56,225 nt of DNA from Brachionus koreanus (GCA_016987375.1 PJRA01000412.1:1577882-1634106), one strand, 5' to 3'; numbered from the stretch's first letter, positions 44,641-56,225 are shown. The notes: generated by a model from the sequence alone, not told the origin. Made by a program: numbers and translations.

Positions 44641-45427
44641 TTTTTAATTAATTAATTAATCCAACTCTAAAATTTGGGGTCCGGGGAGGAGCCCTCGGCT
44701 AGGGTTTGGGTTTATGGCATTAAACTGGTCAGTATCCGTTATTTTTTTCTAAAATATTTTTTGGCATATAACATTAAACCAAAAGAAAATTATGATCGTT
44801 ATGAATAAAATGAATAGTATGATTATTATGAATAAAATGAAGTGAAGAATAAAGTAAAACTTGCAATTGTTTTGTTAAATATCAAAGTTTCTGGAACATT
44901 TATTAAAAGATTTTTTAGTATTTGCGGGATAATTCAGGGAATATGAGAGATTGTAGTGTCTTAGCATTAGTCTCTATTTAAATATATGAACAGAATTAGT
45001 TTCTAACACCGATCCTTAAACTGTTTATATAACAATTTAAATTACAAACAGTATACACACGACACTATGTTTGTAATTTAATTAAATTATATTTAAAGCT
45101 GAATTTAAACAGCTAGAAAGAAAACACTATTATAACTTTGGTTTAAAATAATGTAGTTTCTTTCATTAAATATTAATCGACTTACTCTTTGATAAAGAGT
45201 GGCCACTTTAAATCATTCATTTAGATTTTAATAAAAGATAACAAAAAAGCAAATTTGTTTAATTTAAAACTCTAGAGCACCATTTATCAGAGATGATCTA
45301 ATACTAGAAGTATGCTGAAGGCAAATATTCAGATTCTTGATGATCTTAGAAATGTTATTTAAATCTTTAATTTTCTTAATAAAATATATTCATTAAAAAA
45401 ATCTCTTTTCTTGGATTTGTACCCTGG

Positions 45428-45829
45428 CCATTTCAAGAATTTATTTAAAATCCCAAGAATAAAGTTTTTTGTCCTAATTTAAGTAAAATTTTTGGACTAA
45501 AAATTTTAAAAAAATTTTTGTAATTATTTTGTTCGAAATCGGAACTATTTTTAGAATTTAGGGAAAATTTTGGTATTAGCAGGAATCGAAGATGTTTTTT
45601 ACAAATATTTGAATGTACGCTTTTCCATCTGAACTTTAACGTTTTATGAAAACTTAAAATAAAATAATTGACATTAATTTATTTATTTCCATAAAATATA
45701 AACATCTACTTAAAAACTAAAAAATTATATCAAATTGAAAATTTTAAAATTTTTGACACTAAAAAAAATAGCGTTTTGAGTGTGAGTGTTTATTTGAGTG
45801 GTACGCACGCAAACTCAACTCAAACTCAA
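45428..45829 (-). repeat. dispersed repeat with tRNA-like module, copy 2
   Basis: About 402 bp, same orientation and order as 17834-18227. The A-box half survives (GTTCAGATGG on the minus strand, near 45625-45645), but a small deletion has removed the 5' part of the B-box, so this copy should no longer bind TFIIIC well. Its GAGT-rich end matches copy 1 closely. Confidence 0.7.
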
Positions 45830-46634
45830 AAAAAAATGCGTGTGATTGTCTAGTAATAACATTATTTAACGCTAAAAAAACGCTATTCCTGTAAATTAAA
45901 ATGATTTTTTAAAAGCTATTTTACATTATATTACAAAATTTACCCTAATATTACAGTAATTTATATATAATATCGTTAAATTTCAAAATAAATCGCAAAA
46001 TATTCGTAACGACCTAGTGCTGTTTATTAGTTTTTTCAAATAAAAATTTTTTTGCAAAAAATAAACATGCAGTGAAATTTTTTTATGAATTAACATAATT
46101 TATTTAAAATATATCTAGTCGATAATTTTTCGATAAGATCAAGGTGACTGTTATTGGATGATTGTAAAAAGGAATTAAAGAAAAAAGGCATTTCAAAGCT
46201 TTTTTTTAAATCGAAAATAGATAGCAAACTTTGAAAAAAAGAGAACAGCTTGAAAATATATCTAAATAACACGGTTGGTCAAACTGTTGCTCTGCCATTT
46301 TATTACTTTTTTGGTCGACTATTTACCGTTAGTGTCATTTTAATCGAACGGACTTTTTAAACTTAATATTATAAACACTATTTAAACTTAATAAAAATTT
46401 TATTTTTAAATTATGGAAAATTATCCTTCAAAAATTAAAAAATCATCATTTTTTTTAAAAATAAATGTATTTTTAGTCAAGCCCTTAACTTTTAATATTT
46501 CTTAAAAAAATTGATTGAATTTTATCTTTTACTTAAGAAAAAATTTTTAAAAATAAAGATAGTTTAAAATTTCAATAAAAAGTCAAAAAATCTATTTTAA
46601 ATAATCGTTTATTCTAAAATTAATTTATTTAAAA

Positions 46635-49600
46635 TTAAAAGTTATATTGAATTTTTATTTTCTTCTGAATTTTGATATTTTTTTCCATTTCAAATGTTTT
46701 GTCATATATTTTTTGTATTTGAATATTTATTTGATTTAAATTATACATTATTTTGTTTTGATTATCTTCCTCTTCTGTTTTTGCATCATCTAACATTTTT
46801 TCTCTTTTTTTTAATTTTTTCCATTCAAAAAGCAATTGCAGCAATTTTGACTTTTTCCACAATTTTTCAAGTAATTTTTCTCTCAATTTATTTAGATAAT
46901 TTTCTGTATTGATTAATAATGAACCCAAAAATGGAATAGGTTTTAGTTTTTCCAATTTTAAAATGAAATCGATTTTATTAAGTCTATCGTCTATTTCGGC
47001 TCTTTTAAATAATTCACTTACTTCATCAATTGAAATACCTGTGAAAATGTTTAGCAATAGAATTGACATAAAATAAATGAAGAACGCATAGACTACAAAG
47101 TTTATAAAAGAATATGAATTGAATTCATCTAAACCCATATTGTCAGTTTCCAAAGATCCAGTCATCATTGTAATTGTTTTCAATATCCCAAGCTCGAAAG
47201 AAGTATTAAAAAAAGTAATAAAATCTTCATTATAAGGACTGAAATTTTTTTCCAAATTTTTAAACGAGAGACAAAAGCTGATCACAAATAAGAGAACAAT
47301 AATAATGAATCTATTCGCTTTTCGCAATATTTTCCCAATTACTCGAATATATATTCCAAAATGAAAGAATTTGTCCATTTTGATAACTAAAACACTGTAA
47401 GCTAAGATAATTGTGATTGAAAATAAAACAATATTTAGTTGATTAAAATCCAAAATTATTGTAATAAATGCGCATAAATAGGTAAGACATTCTATTATAT
47501 TTTTTTTTGAAAAAAAATAAAATTTTTCTAAGACTTCATTAATATTCTGTTCATTTAAATTTCTAATTAAAGGTAAAATATAGTAAAAAGAAAATATTAT
47601 TTGAGAAATCTCAAATATCAAATTAATAATCAAAAAAAAAAGTGATACAATTTTTGAATAGCTTTTCCATGAACCATTTAACTTTTTATATTCATATGTG
47701 TAGATAGAATAAAATATCAAAAAGATCACATAAAATATTAACAACATATTGTATACGAATAGCGGGAGTCTTTCCCAATTTCTATCAATTGTATCTTTAA
47801 AATATATATTTGTAAGAATTTTTTGATGGGAAACATTTAAGTTCCTAAATAATCCATTATTTATGCTTTCTTTTTTTTCGCTTGAAGATCTTAAAAACAA
47901 ATAAAGAAATTAAGATAATAAAAAAATACAAAATTCTATTTTAAAAATTTTCGAGTATTAATTAGAAAAGCAAAAAATCAATGTTGAAATTTTTTGCGAT
48001 ATTAATTTTTTTAATTATATAAATCTTGTTTTTTTATTTTGATAGATTTTCTTTTAAATATTTAAAGTTGACAAATTTTTTATATGTCTTATAGTAGCCG
48101 ATCACTACAGTCGATTTTGAATTTTTGCAGACTTTTTGAAAAAATCGACGCAGTGATCAATTAAAAAAACGGTATTTAAACGGCTGTAAACTTAAATCCA
48201 AAATTATCAGGTTTTACAATTTGTAAATTTTTTTTTTATTGAATCTTTTTCATTAACAATTAAAAAATAAACTCAAATTCTTTTAATTAGAGCCAATAAA
48301 ACAAAAAAAATTTTACCTTTCACGAACTTGTTCTTCGTAATTATTGATATAATAAAAACAGTTTTCGTTTAATAAAAATATTATTAAATTATACCATTTT
48401 TTTTCGAAATATTTATCGAAATCGAATAAACTTATGTAGTTTAATTCTTGTTTTTCAATTAAGGATTTAAATTTTGAAAATTTTGTTTCATCTTCATCAT
48501 TTTTATAAACTAAATGTTTGAAAAAAATTTTGAAAAATCTAATGTAGAGTTGTTCATTTTGTTCATTTTTTGAAACAAGATTCCAACATTCATCAAATTT
48601 AATATTTGAATAAAATTTTTCTATGTAAATATTCTGCTCATCATCTAGAAGAGAGTCAATTAAAAAGATATCACCTCTTTGAATCAAATAAAAAAATATA
48701 TCAGAGGATAAAACTTTAAAATCAACATTTTTTAATTTTAGACTGTTAATTTGATTTAAAACCAATGTCTTTAAAACAATTATGAAGTCAACTGGAATAG
48801 CATTAAAAATGACCAAAATATCAAGAATTGTATATTTGAAACAGTCAAAATTGTAAATAAAATCTTTGACTTCGGAATCCTTATCAAATAGAAAATCATT
48901 TGTAGATATTTTTAAGAAAAAATAAATTAGAAAACTGTAGTCAATATTTAAATTTCGAATATAATATTTTAAATCAATATTTTTTAAATCCTGAAAACCT
49001 AAATATGACAAAATTTTATAAGCTCTGTAATTTAAACTGAAAAAAGAATAATTATCCTTTTGAATTGAAAAATTATTTTTTTTTAAAAAAAAGTCAGAAT
49101 TAAAATTAGCTATTATAAAAATATCTAAAAATTCGAATGGTTGAAATTCGAAATCATATATAAAGAAAATTTTAGAATCAATAAAAATCTTCATATTTTT
49201 GTAATAAAAAGACTTCAAAGTCAATCTATTTTTTTTTATATTTATATCCTTAATCTTATCAGAGAAAATAGGTAACTGGTCAAAAAAATCAAAAATTAAA
49301 TTATTAGATAAATCTAATTGACTGATGAAATTAGAATTTGAAAAGCTTAAAAGAGAACTAATCTGATTATTCTTTAAAATTAATTTTTGTAACGACAAAT
49401 TCTTAAAAAATCTAGAAAATATCTCATTAATTAAGTTATTGTTTAAATCCAACATTTTTAATGCATTAACTGAATGAAGATTCCAATTGTCCAATTTTCT
49501 TATTTTATTTCCACTCAAATTTAAATCTGTTAAATTCTTCAAATTTTTAAAAAAATCATTTGGAATTTCTTCGATAAAATTATTATCTAAATTTAATGAA

Positions 49601-50508
49601 ATTAATTGATTTTTTTGAATAAAATTCAAATTTTCCAATTTTCTTATTTTATTACCTCTTAAATATAATTCTTTAATATTCTTAAAATTTTTAAAAAATT
49701 TTTTTGATATATCTTCTATTAAATTATTGTCTAAATTTAATGAATTTAATTTATTTATTTGAAGAAAATTCCAATAATCCAATTTTTTAATTAAATTTCC
49801 ATTTAGTCGAATAATTCTACAGTAATTCAAATTTTTAAAAAAATCTGAAGAAACTCCTTGAATTAAATTATAGTCTAAATTTATTATATCTAATTTATTT
49901 TCTTTTACAAAATTCCAATTTTCCAGTTTCTTTATTTGATTGCTACTCAGATTTATTCTTGTCAAATTTCTTAAATTTTTAAAAAAATCAGCTGGAACGT
50001 CTTCGATTAAATTATTTTCTAAATTTAACCAATCCAAATTATTCTCTTTTCCGAAATTCATATTTTCTAATTTTTTTATTTTATTGACACTCAAATTTAA
50101 TATTGTTAAATTTTTCAAATTTTTAAAGAATTTTACGGATATCTCTTCGATAAAATTTTTTTCTAAATGGAAATATTTTAAAACATTTTCTTCAACGAAA
50201 TTCCAATCGTCTAATTTCTTTATTTTGTTAAAATTGAGATTTAACGTTTTTAAATTATTTAAATTTCCAAAAAAATCATCTGAAACATCTTCGATTAAAT
50301 TGGAGGCAAAACTCAATGATAATAATCGATTTTTTACACCAATATTCAAACTGTCCAATTTTTTTATTTTATTTTTATTGAGACTTAATTTTCTTAAACT
50401 TTTCAGGCATTGAAAAAAATTTTTCGGAACATATTCAATAAAATTATTATCTAAATTTAAAAAATTCAATAAATTCACTTCTAAGAAACTCCAATTTTCC
50501 AGTTGCAT
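46635..50508 (-). CDS. leucine-rich-repeat TRP-like cation channel
   Basis: Two exons (50508-48317 and 47889-46635) join in phase 2 to 1148 residues. Residues about 1-420 are leucine-rich repeats: eight 48-residue units, each of two 24-residue repeats (NLxxNxIxxI..xFFKNLxNLxxLNLxxNKIxKLxxWNF). No signal peptide precedes them. Residues 420-730 are a helical linker of unknown fold, possibly degenerate ankyrin-like helices. Six membrane segments follow at about 773-795, 811-838, 862-879, 883-902, 923-940 and 993-1017, with a pore loop at 962-983 carrying TMMTGSLE, much like TRPA/painless pores, and an acidic and basic coiled-coil C-terminus. A TRP-like channel with LRRs instead of ankyrin repeats is inferred. 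The ATG lies inside a repeat and the LRR pattern continues upstream in broken frames, so the true N-terminus is uncertain. The intron is 427 bp. Confidence 0.78.
47890..48316 (-). other. intron joining LRR part to channel part
   Basis: Donor GGTAAAA after GAAAG at 48317; acceptor TTTTTAAG before 47889. Phase 2 on both sides. At 427 bp it is longer than most introns here. It contains no coding frame. Confidence 0.65.
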
Positions 50509-51867
50509 TATTTTGTTACCTTTTAAATTTAAAATTGTTAAAATCTTTAAATTTTTAAAAAAATTTTTTGGAATATGTTCGATTAAATTATTTTCTAAAT
50601 CTAAAATATCTAATCGATTTTTTGATCAAAATTTAAATTTTCTATGTTTTTTATTTTATTTCCACTGAGATTTAATCTTGTTAAATTCATCAAATTTTTA
50701 AAAAAAGAATTTGAAATATCTTCGATTAAATTGTTTTCAAAACTCATTGAACTTAATAAATTTGTACGAACAAAATTCCAGTTTTCTACTTTTTTTATTT
50801 TATTGCAACTCATATTTAATAATGTTAAATTTTTCAAATCTTTAAAAAAATTATTTGGAATTACTTCGATAAAATTATTCTCTAAATTCAAAATATTTAA
50901 TTGATTTTTTTTTGCTTCTTTAATTTATTACCACTCAAATTTAATATTGTTAAGTACTTTAAATTTTTAAAAAAATTTTGTGGAATATCTTCGATTAAAT
51001 TTATTTTTAAATCCAGAATTTTCAATAGATTTTCTTTAACGAAAATCCAATTGTCCAAGTTCTTTATTTTATTGCCACCAAAATTTAATCGTTTCAGGTT
51101 TTTCATATAAATAAAATAAATTTTGTGGAATATCTTCGATTAAATTATTTTCTAAATTCAAAATATTTAATTGGTTTTTTTTATCAAAATTCCAATTGTC
51201 CAAGTTCTTTATTTTATTGCCACCAAAATTTAATCGTTTCAGGTTTTTCATATAAATAAAATAAATTTTGTGGAATATCTTCGATTAAATTATTTTCTAA
51301 ATTTAAAATATTTAATTGATTTTCTTTATCGAATATACAATTTTACAAATTTCTTATATTATTACTACTCAAATTTAATATTGTTAAGTACTTTAAATTT
51401 TTTAAAAAATTTTGTGGAATATCTTCGATTAAATTTATTTTTAAATCCAGAATATTCAATTGATTTTCTTTAACGAATATCCAATTGTCCAAGTTCTTTA
51501 TTTTATTACCACTCAAATTTAGTATTATTAAGTACTCTAAATTTTTAAAAAAAATTTTTGGATCATTTTTTTGGAATTGATTTTCTTTATAAATATTCAG
51601 ATTTTCTAGTTTTCTAATTTTGTTTATTCTTAAATCATATTTATTTAAATAATTAAACTTTTCAGAAGATTTATTTGAATTTTTTTCGATTAAACGATAT
51701 TTAAATTCTAAATTTTTTATTTTAATTCCAATTAAATCATATACTTTTTCTTTCCTTTCAATGTCATCTTTTTTTTCGATCAAAATTATTTCTTTGTCTA
51801 ATATTTTCAGATCCATTTTAAAAACCAATTTTTTTATGTTATTAATTTTGTCAAAATTTAAATTCAA
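50509..51867 (-). pseudogene. broken LRR array upstream of the channel gene
   Basis: On the minus strand the same 48-residue LRR unit continues upstream of the intact frame, but in at least four frames: pieces at 51867-51343, 51251-51069, 51106-50897 and 50891-50610. A single base missing from a T6 run at 50618-50623, a second at a T9 run at 50905-50913 together with loss of about eight codons, two similar shifts in the TATAAATAAAATAAA segments near 51100 and 51245, and an in-frame TAA near 51342 interrupt it. The most upstream piece starts with a Met and a Lys-rich non-LRR region, which could be the old N-terminus. Either this is decay, or some breaks are homopolymer sequencing errors. Confidence 0.65.
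51047..51336. repeat. 145-bp tandem duplication in the LRR array
   Basis: The segment starting at 51047 recurs at 51192, nearly identical for about 130 bp. Its period of 145 bp is one more than the 144-nt LRR coding unit, so each copy shifts the frame. It is the freshest of the duplications in this array. Confidence 0.7.
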
Positions 51868-54320
51868 ATAAAATATAAATTCTTATATTTAATTCTAAAT
51901 TTACATATAAAATTGAACTAAAATTAATACTAACCTTCACTTTCAAATTGAGTATGTAAATTAAATTATTACTAATTTGAAAAATTCAAAATCGAAAGTG
52001 AAGAACCATTTTATTTATCGTTTATCAAAACGAAAAAACTAAGTAAGATAAATTTCTAAATTTTTAAATTTTAAAAAAGTGCATAAATTGTTAAAAACTA
52101 TGTAAAAAATAGTCAATATGTTCTGTTATTATTTTTTATATCTTCATTAGATATTTAAGATAAAATTAAAGTTTTATCATATTAAAAATAATAACTGGAT
52201 TCTAAATTTTAGATCAACTACCACGGCCTTTTATGAAAAGAGTTTATAAGTTAAAATTTTATATACCGCGGGAATCAGGATTGGAAACAACAACTTTTGG
52301 TAGTCCATTGCCGGATTCCCTGCAATCCGATGAAATTTTTTTCTTCTATTTATCATGTTTTACGCTTAATTGCACAGAATCCGTCAATAGTATAACATAG
52401 GTAATCAAACACCTCCCTGTTAAATCAACAAATCTATCTTTAAAATTCTATTTTAATTTTGTATTATCTTAACAATAATAAAGGAAAATTAATTTTTAAA
52501 AAAATAAAATAAAATATTAATATTATTTATATCAAACTCTTAAAATGAAATGATAAATTTGTGAAATTTTTCCTTTGGTATCTTTTTAAATATTGCGAAT
52601 AAATTTTTTTACTTTATATCTTTTTTATATTTTTTTAAGGTCCATGAAAACTTAACTTAATTATGACCTTCGTTATTTTCATGGATTAATAAATTTAATG
52701 TCAAATAAAAAAATTAAATTTTCACATAAATATTATCTTTATTTTTCATTAAAAAATATTTAAGTGTCACATTAAATTTGTAATTAATACAGAATTATTA
52801 AAGGTATCATAAATTTTCATAAAGATTTAATAATACAGTTCTTTAATTTTCTGATGAAATAACCACATTTACGTTAAATTAAGTTGAAACTAAGTTAGAT
52901 TTATTGAAACTGCAGTTTCTAGTAAACGCTTAATAACGTAATTTTACGTTAATTTGAAATGTAGTAAAATTTGATAAAACACAAAGATGTTTAAAAAAAC
53001 TGAAAATAATCGAAAATTTACTAAAAAAAATAAATTTTTTATTTCATATATAAAAAATGATTTTATTATTTTGCCACCAAATATAAGGCTATATCTGGTT
53101 AATAAAAATTTGTTTAATTCAAATATTGTAAATAGTCTAGTCACTTTAACATTCTTTTGTTAAACAAACACTTTTCGTTCACTACATAAAGTAAGATCGG
53201 ATTTGGGCTTCTAGATTTTGCTGAAATTTTATACAGAAATGAATTTTTGACTTTAGCAAATAGGGTTTTTAGCATTTTTACAACATATAATTGCAAAAAA
53301 CTGCTACAGATTGTAATGGGGGTTTTATCAATAATTACAATTAAGTAATTTCAAATAGATTATTAAATATTCGTTTAGCCTTAACAATTTATTCATTTTT
53401 CTTACACCTCTGGTTCTTACAATCTAGTGTTTTATTATCCATATTTGTTCGTGTTTAGCACAAAGGTTAAAAATTAAGATAAAATATTAAATTCAAATTA
53501 AAATGCATTTAACTATTTTAAATTAAAACAAATTGATCGTTTAGTTATTAATAGAAGTTGAAAGTCTTCCTCAAATGTAAGAAAAATATGTAAAGGAGCA
53601 AACAGATTTCCTGATCATCTTCTAAGGGCGTGTTTAAAGATGAGACTAAGTATAAGTATACAATAATAGTGCAAGCTAAATAAACAAAAATCTTCAAAAC
53701 GTTTCGTTTCGACTAAGTAATAATTACAATGTAGATGATCAACCCGATTCGGTAGCGTCTTCTCGGATCGAAGCTGTTGCTCAAAAAGGTACTTGAAAAA
53801 GAGATGAGCGCATCTCCATTATCACTTTACGTTGGGACTGAATAGGATCAATTATTATATTTTATACTTAGGCTGCTGTTTTTTAGACGCTTTTGGTTTT
53901 TTTTTTGCGTTTGAAAGGCGAGCGTTTTTGTAACAAAAAACGAGCGAAAATCACTTTATTTACAAAACAAAATATTTCATTTAGAGAGTTTTTTAACCGT
54001 TTTTGATGCCCCAAAAGAGTAAAGCCTGATTTTAACGCTGCAAAAACAAATTTAGCTTGTTTATTTTTCAGGAATGATTTTAAATAATAAAATTATTTGT
54101 TTAATTTTGAAATAATAATTAAAAAAATTATTAAAATATTAATGTAGCTTATAATTATTATCATTATTTTTTTAAATAATAAAATCTTTTAAAAAACAAT
54201 ACGGAAACATTTTAAAATATTACTGTGTTGATTAGAAGATTAAAAATTTGAATTTAAAGAACTATATTTACAATATGAGAGAAAGAGTTAGCGTTGAAAA
54301 AGTTGGAAGAATTTTTTTAT

Positions 54321-54387
54321 TAATAATGATTTCTATGGTTACGATGATTTCTTAAACCCCTCATTACAATCCACTATTGACATAAAT
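54321..54387 (+). repeat. 67-bp direct repeat, unit 1
   Basis: Matches 54582-54648 with only a few differences, 261 bp away. It begins TAATAATGATTTCTATGG. The position just upstream of a MULE relic suggests a subterminal duplication of that element. Confidence 0.65.
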
Positions 54388-54581
54388 TAAAATATTGCTT
54401 AAATATTTAGTAGATTTTGTTTTTTCTTAGAAAAGCTAACTATATTTTCGAATATTTTTTCGCAAAATTTTCAATTTTTTGGAAATTTGCTCAAGAATAA
54501 AAAACTGAAATTATTTTAAATTTTATTTTATTAATTTGACTGTTTTTTAAATGTTGTTTTTTAATTATTTTTAAAATATAT

Positions 54582-54648
54582 TAATAACGATTTCTATGGT
54601 TACGATGATTTCTTAAACACCTCATTACAATCCACTATTGACATAAAT
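54582..54648 (+). repeat. 67-bp direct repeat, unit 2
   Basis: Second copy of the unit at 54321-54387, ending about 90 bp before the first recognisable transposase codons. Confidence 0.65.
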
Positions 54649-54734
54649 AAAAATTACAATAATATAATACAAAGTACCAATTAAAAATTCGCTAAAAAAA
54701 GTTAACACATATTGAGCGACGCATTTTACAAACA

Positions 54735-56013
54735 TACTAATGAAAATTTCCCGATCATTACTGGTGGTACAACCGATCGAAGTAAGCAACTACATTCAAT
54801 CTAAATCGCAGTGAACAGAAAAGAGACGGAAAAAGATTTCTGATTTTTCTTCTCGTCTATCAAAGAAACATATGAAAAAGTATACCAAAAACCGATCGAA
54901 TTTACAAGTTTGAAAGCAGATAACGCAGCTGCAATTACCAATGGTTTCAAGCGTGTTTTTGACCTGAAATTACGAGTCAACTGCTGGGCTCATGTTCATG
55001 CCAATATTCAATCACAAATGTAATCAATCAGTCAAGTTGAAATGGCTAGAATTCTCGAAGACATTAAGCAAATTCAAAAGATTTTGGATGCAAATTTATT
55101 TTCAAAAGCTATCAAATTATTCAAAGAAAAGTGGGAAAAAGTAACTGTTTCTTCAATCAAGACTTTTTAGACTATTTCCAAGATCAATGGTGTCAAGAAG
55201 GGCAAAACGGATGGTTTGAAGGTTATGCACCAGGACTACCGAGTACAAGTAATGCTCTTGAATCTATCCACGACAAAATCAAGACGGCTTTGAATGAGTG
55301 TTGTGAGAATATTCTTAAAAAGTGGACAATCGAGCGTTCACCTTCATTAACTTTGATTAATCCAATTACTGACGATGTAAAGTCGGTCCAAAATTTAAAT
55401 CAAAAAGAATTCAACTATTTTCCAATAATTGAAAATTCGGATCTAGTCGAAGCTTACAAATTGAATTGTCAAAAAAGACGGTAATACATTTGAAAGAAGA
55501 CATTTATTTTTATATAAACGTAGACGAAAAAATCGAGATTTCAAAAGAAGTCTGTATAGTTTCATAAAGCATTCATAAAGTAAAATACGATGAAAAGCAG
55601 TGGACATTAAGTAGTTGTAATTGTTGGTATTGGCTGAAAAATTACAAGTGTCATCATCAAATAGTGATCGCAGCTCGAAAAAAAAGTGCAATTTTGGCTC
55701 TGTTGGAATGGACATTCCAATTCAATCAAATCGTAAAAAAGGAAGGCCGTTAAAAACTGCTGGAGCTTTGAAAAAACTACCAAATGAGAAACATGTTTCA
55801 AACGCTGTTCCAAAAGGCATCGAATCTGATGAGGCTGAGGTTGATGAAGAAGAATCTGTTCCAAAAAGAGCAAGAATCGAGTTAAAAAATTAAGAAATAA
55901 GTGACAAAGAAACAAAATCATGTGAACAATGCGGCGTACAAATGAGGAAAAGACGTTACTGGGCTTGTCCGAATAAATATGTTAAAAAAATAAAACAATT
56001 AGTGCCACATTAG
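54735..56013 (+). pseudogene. MULE (Mutator-like) transposase relic with SWIM zinc finger
   Basis: Pieces of a Mutator-like transposase appear in order but in different frames. First comes a TGGTTDRSKQ segment (first catalytic Asp) near 54765, with an in-frame TAA at 54802. Then LKADNAAAITNGFKRVF and NCWAHVHANI near 54910-55000. After a frameshift around 55135-55160 comes FLDYF..QW and WFEGYAPGLPSTSNALES, the conserved C-terminal part of the catalytic core with the likely Glu. A SWIM-type CxC...CxH finger is in another frame at 55616-55657 (CNC...CHH). A basic RKKGRPLK tail follows, an in-frame TAA near 55890, and last a CEQCG..CPN zinc-ribbon-like piece ending at 56011. Several stops and shifts mean it is dead. 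No long terminal inverted repeat was found in the window. Confidence 0.8.
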
Positions 56014-56225
56014 CAAAAAAATTATTTTTTCTTAATTTTTATTGTTTTTTTTTTAATTTTTAATGTCACTTTAATTAATTTGGTGTCGATTAATAAAAAA
56101 TAGTTACTTTTTTTAATTTTTATGTTTTTTCTTTATTTTTAGTGGTTTTTAATAAAATTGAGGTAAAAAATTAAAAGTTTGGGGTATTCTATTAAAAATT
56201 TGTGGTAATCGAACTAAATTCCTCA
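56014..56225. other. right edge of window
   Basis: A+T-rich; could hold the 3' end of the MULE element. Nothing else seen. Confidence 0.4.

Larger units (their letters stand above)
43776..46634. other. 2.9-kb intergenic region with repeats
   Basis: Contains two small hairpins near 43825-43858 and 43988-44048, an ATTCAT-rich low-complexity stretch at 44470-44640, a G-rich patch at 44667-44705, and the second copy of the tRNA-like repeat at 45428-45829. No exon recognised. Confidence 0.5.
51868..54734. other. 2.9-kb gene-free region
   Basis: A+T-rich. Small islands of higher complexity at 52240-52420 and 53560-53960 look like relics but match nothing I know. Two 67-bp direct repeats at 54321 and 54582 lie just before the transposase relic. 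No exon seen. Confidence 0.45.

Noticed and set aside
46694..46912. Plus-strand Phe-rich frame opposite the channel C-terminus
   Set aside because: Reverse of a Lys/Glu/Asn-rich coding region, without its own support.
49940..51473. Plus-strand Phe/Lys-rich frames over the LRR array
   Set aside because: They are the reverse of Leu/Asn/Lys-rich repeats; the periodic LFKFLKK pattern is the complement of the LRR unit.
48313..51867. CRISPR-like or satellite array
   Set aside because: The 144-nt period codes for a clear LRR pattern and there are no identical repeats with unique spacers.
54735..56013. Active transposase gene
   Set aside because: In-frame stops and at least two frame changes separate the conserved parts.

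Overview
The window is from a nuclear, very A+T-rich (about three quarters or more by eye) animal genome. The coding sequences are spliced, most introns are 50-80 bp with GT..AG ends, and the products are animal proteins: Na+/K+-ATPase alpha, an SLC6 transporter, the Nck adaptor, a homeodomain factor, tetraspanin, an arrestin-domain protein and two motile-cilium proteins. Compact introns, extreme A+T and a TRP-like channel carrying leucine-rich repeats would fit a small aquatic invertebrate such as a brachionid rotifer. That placement is inference; no marker gene here settles it.

Layout, left to right: a homeobox gene without coding introns (347-1759, minus); a tRNA-derived SINE-like repeat (about 2831-2989); an HDHD2-type HAD phosphatase (minus) divergent from a TSPAN13/31-type tetraspanin (plus), sharing a 333-bp spacer; CFAP126/Flattop (7153-7694, plus) with an RFX X-box-like site; a gene-poor stretch with a MITE-like inverted repeat; the splicing factor IK/RED (10311-12699, minus, 12 exons); the SH3-SH3-SH3-SH2 adaptor Nck (16055-20272, plus), whose 2.7-kb last intron carries two mobile-element relics; a secreted protein joining an eroded metallopeptidase-like domain to three ShK domains (21312-23615, plus); CFAP91/MAATS1 (23999-26763, minus, 11 exons) with an X-box-like site upstream; a 5-kb gene desert with a perfect 51-bp fold-back; an SLC6 transporter (31846-34385, plus, 11 exons); Na+/K+-ATPase alpha (37229-40580, plus); an arrestin-domain protein (42360-43775, plus); a second copy of the tRNA-like dispersed repeat; a gene joining cytosolic LRRs to a TRPA-like six-helix channel (46635-50508, minus), preceded by an array of decaying 144-nt LRR repeat units; and a broken MULE transposase (about 54735-56013, plus).

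The exon models were built by hand from splice sites, reading phase and similarity to known families. For each model given with exons, the exon lengths sum to a multiple of three and end at a stop. No operon-like coupling is seen. Functional links are loose: CFAP126 and CFAP91 are both axonemal proteins with similar upstream motifs; the ATPase sets the Na+ gradient an SLC6 carrier would use; Nck, the tetraspanin and the arrestin-domain protein act in membrane and receptor signalling. The least expected gene is the LRR-TRP-like channel. Next are the pseudo-peptidase/ShK protein and the repeat families.
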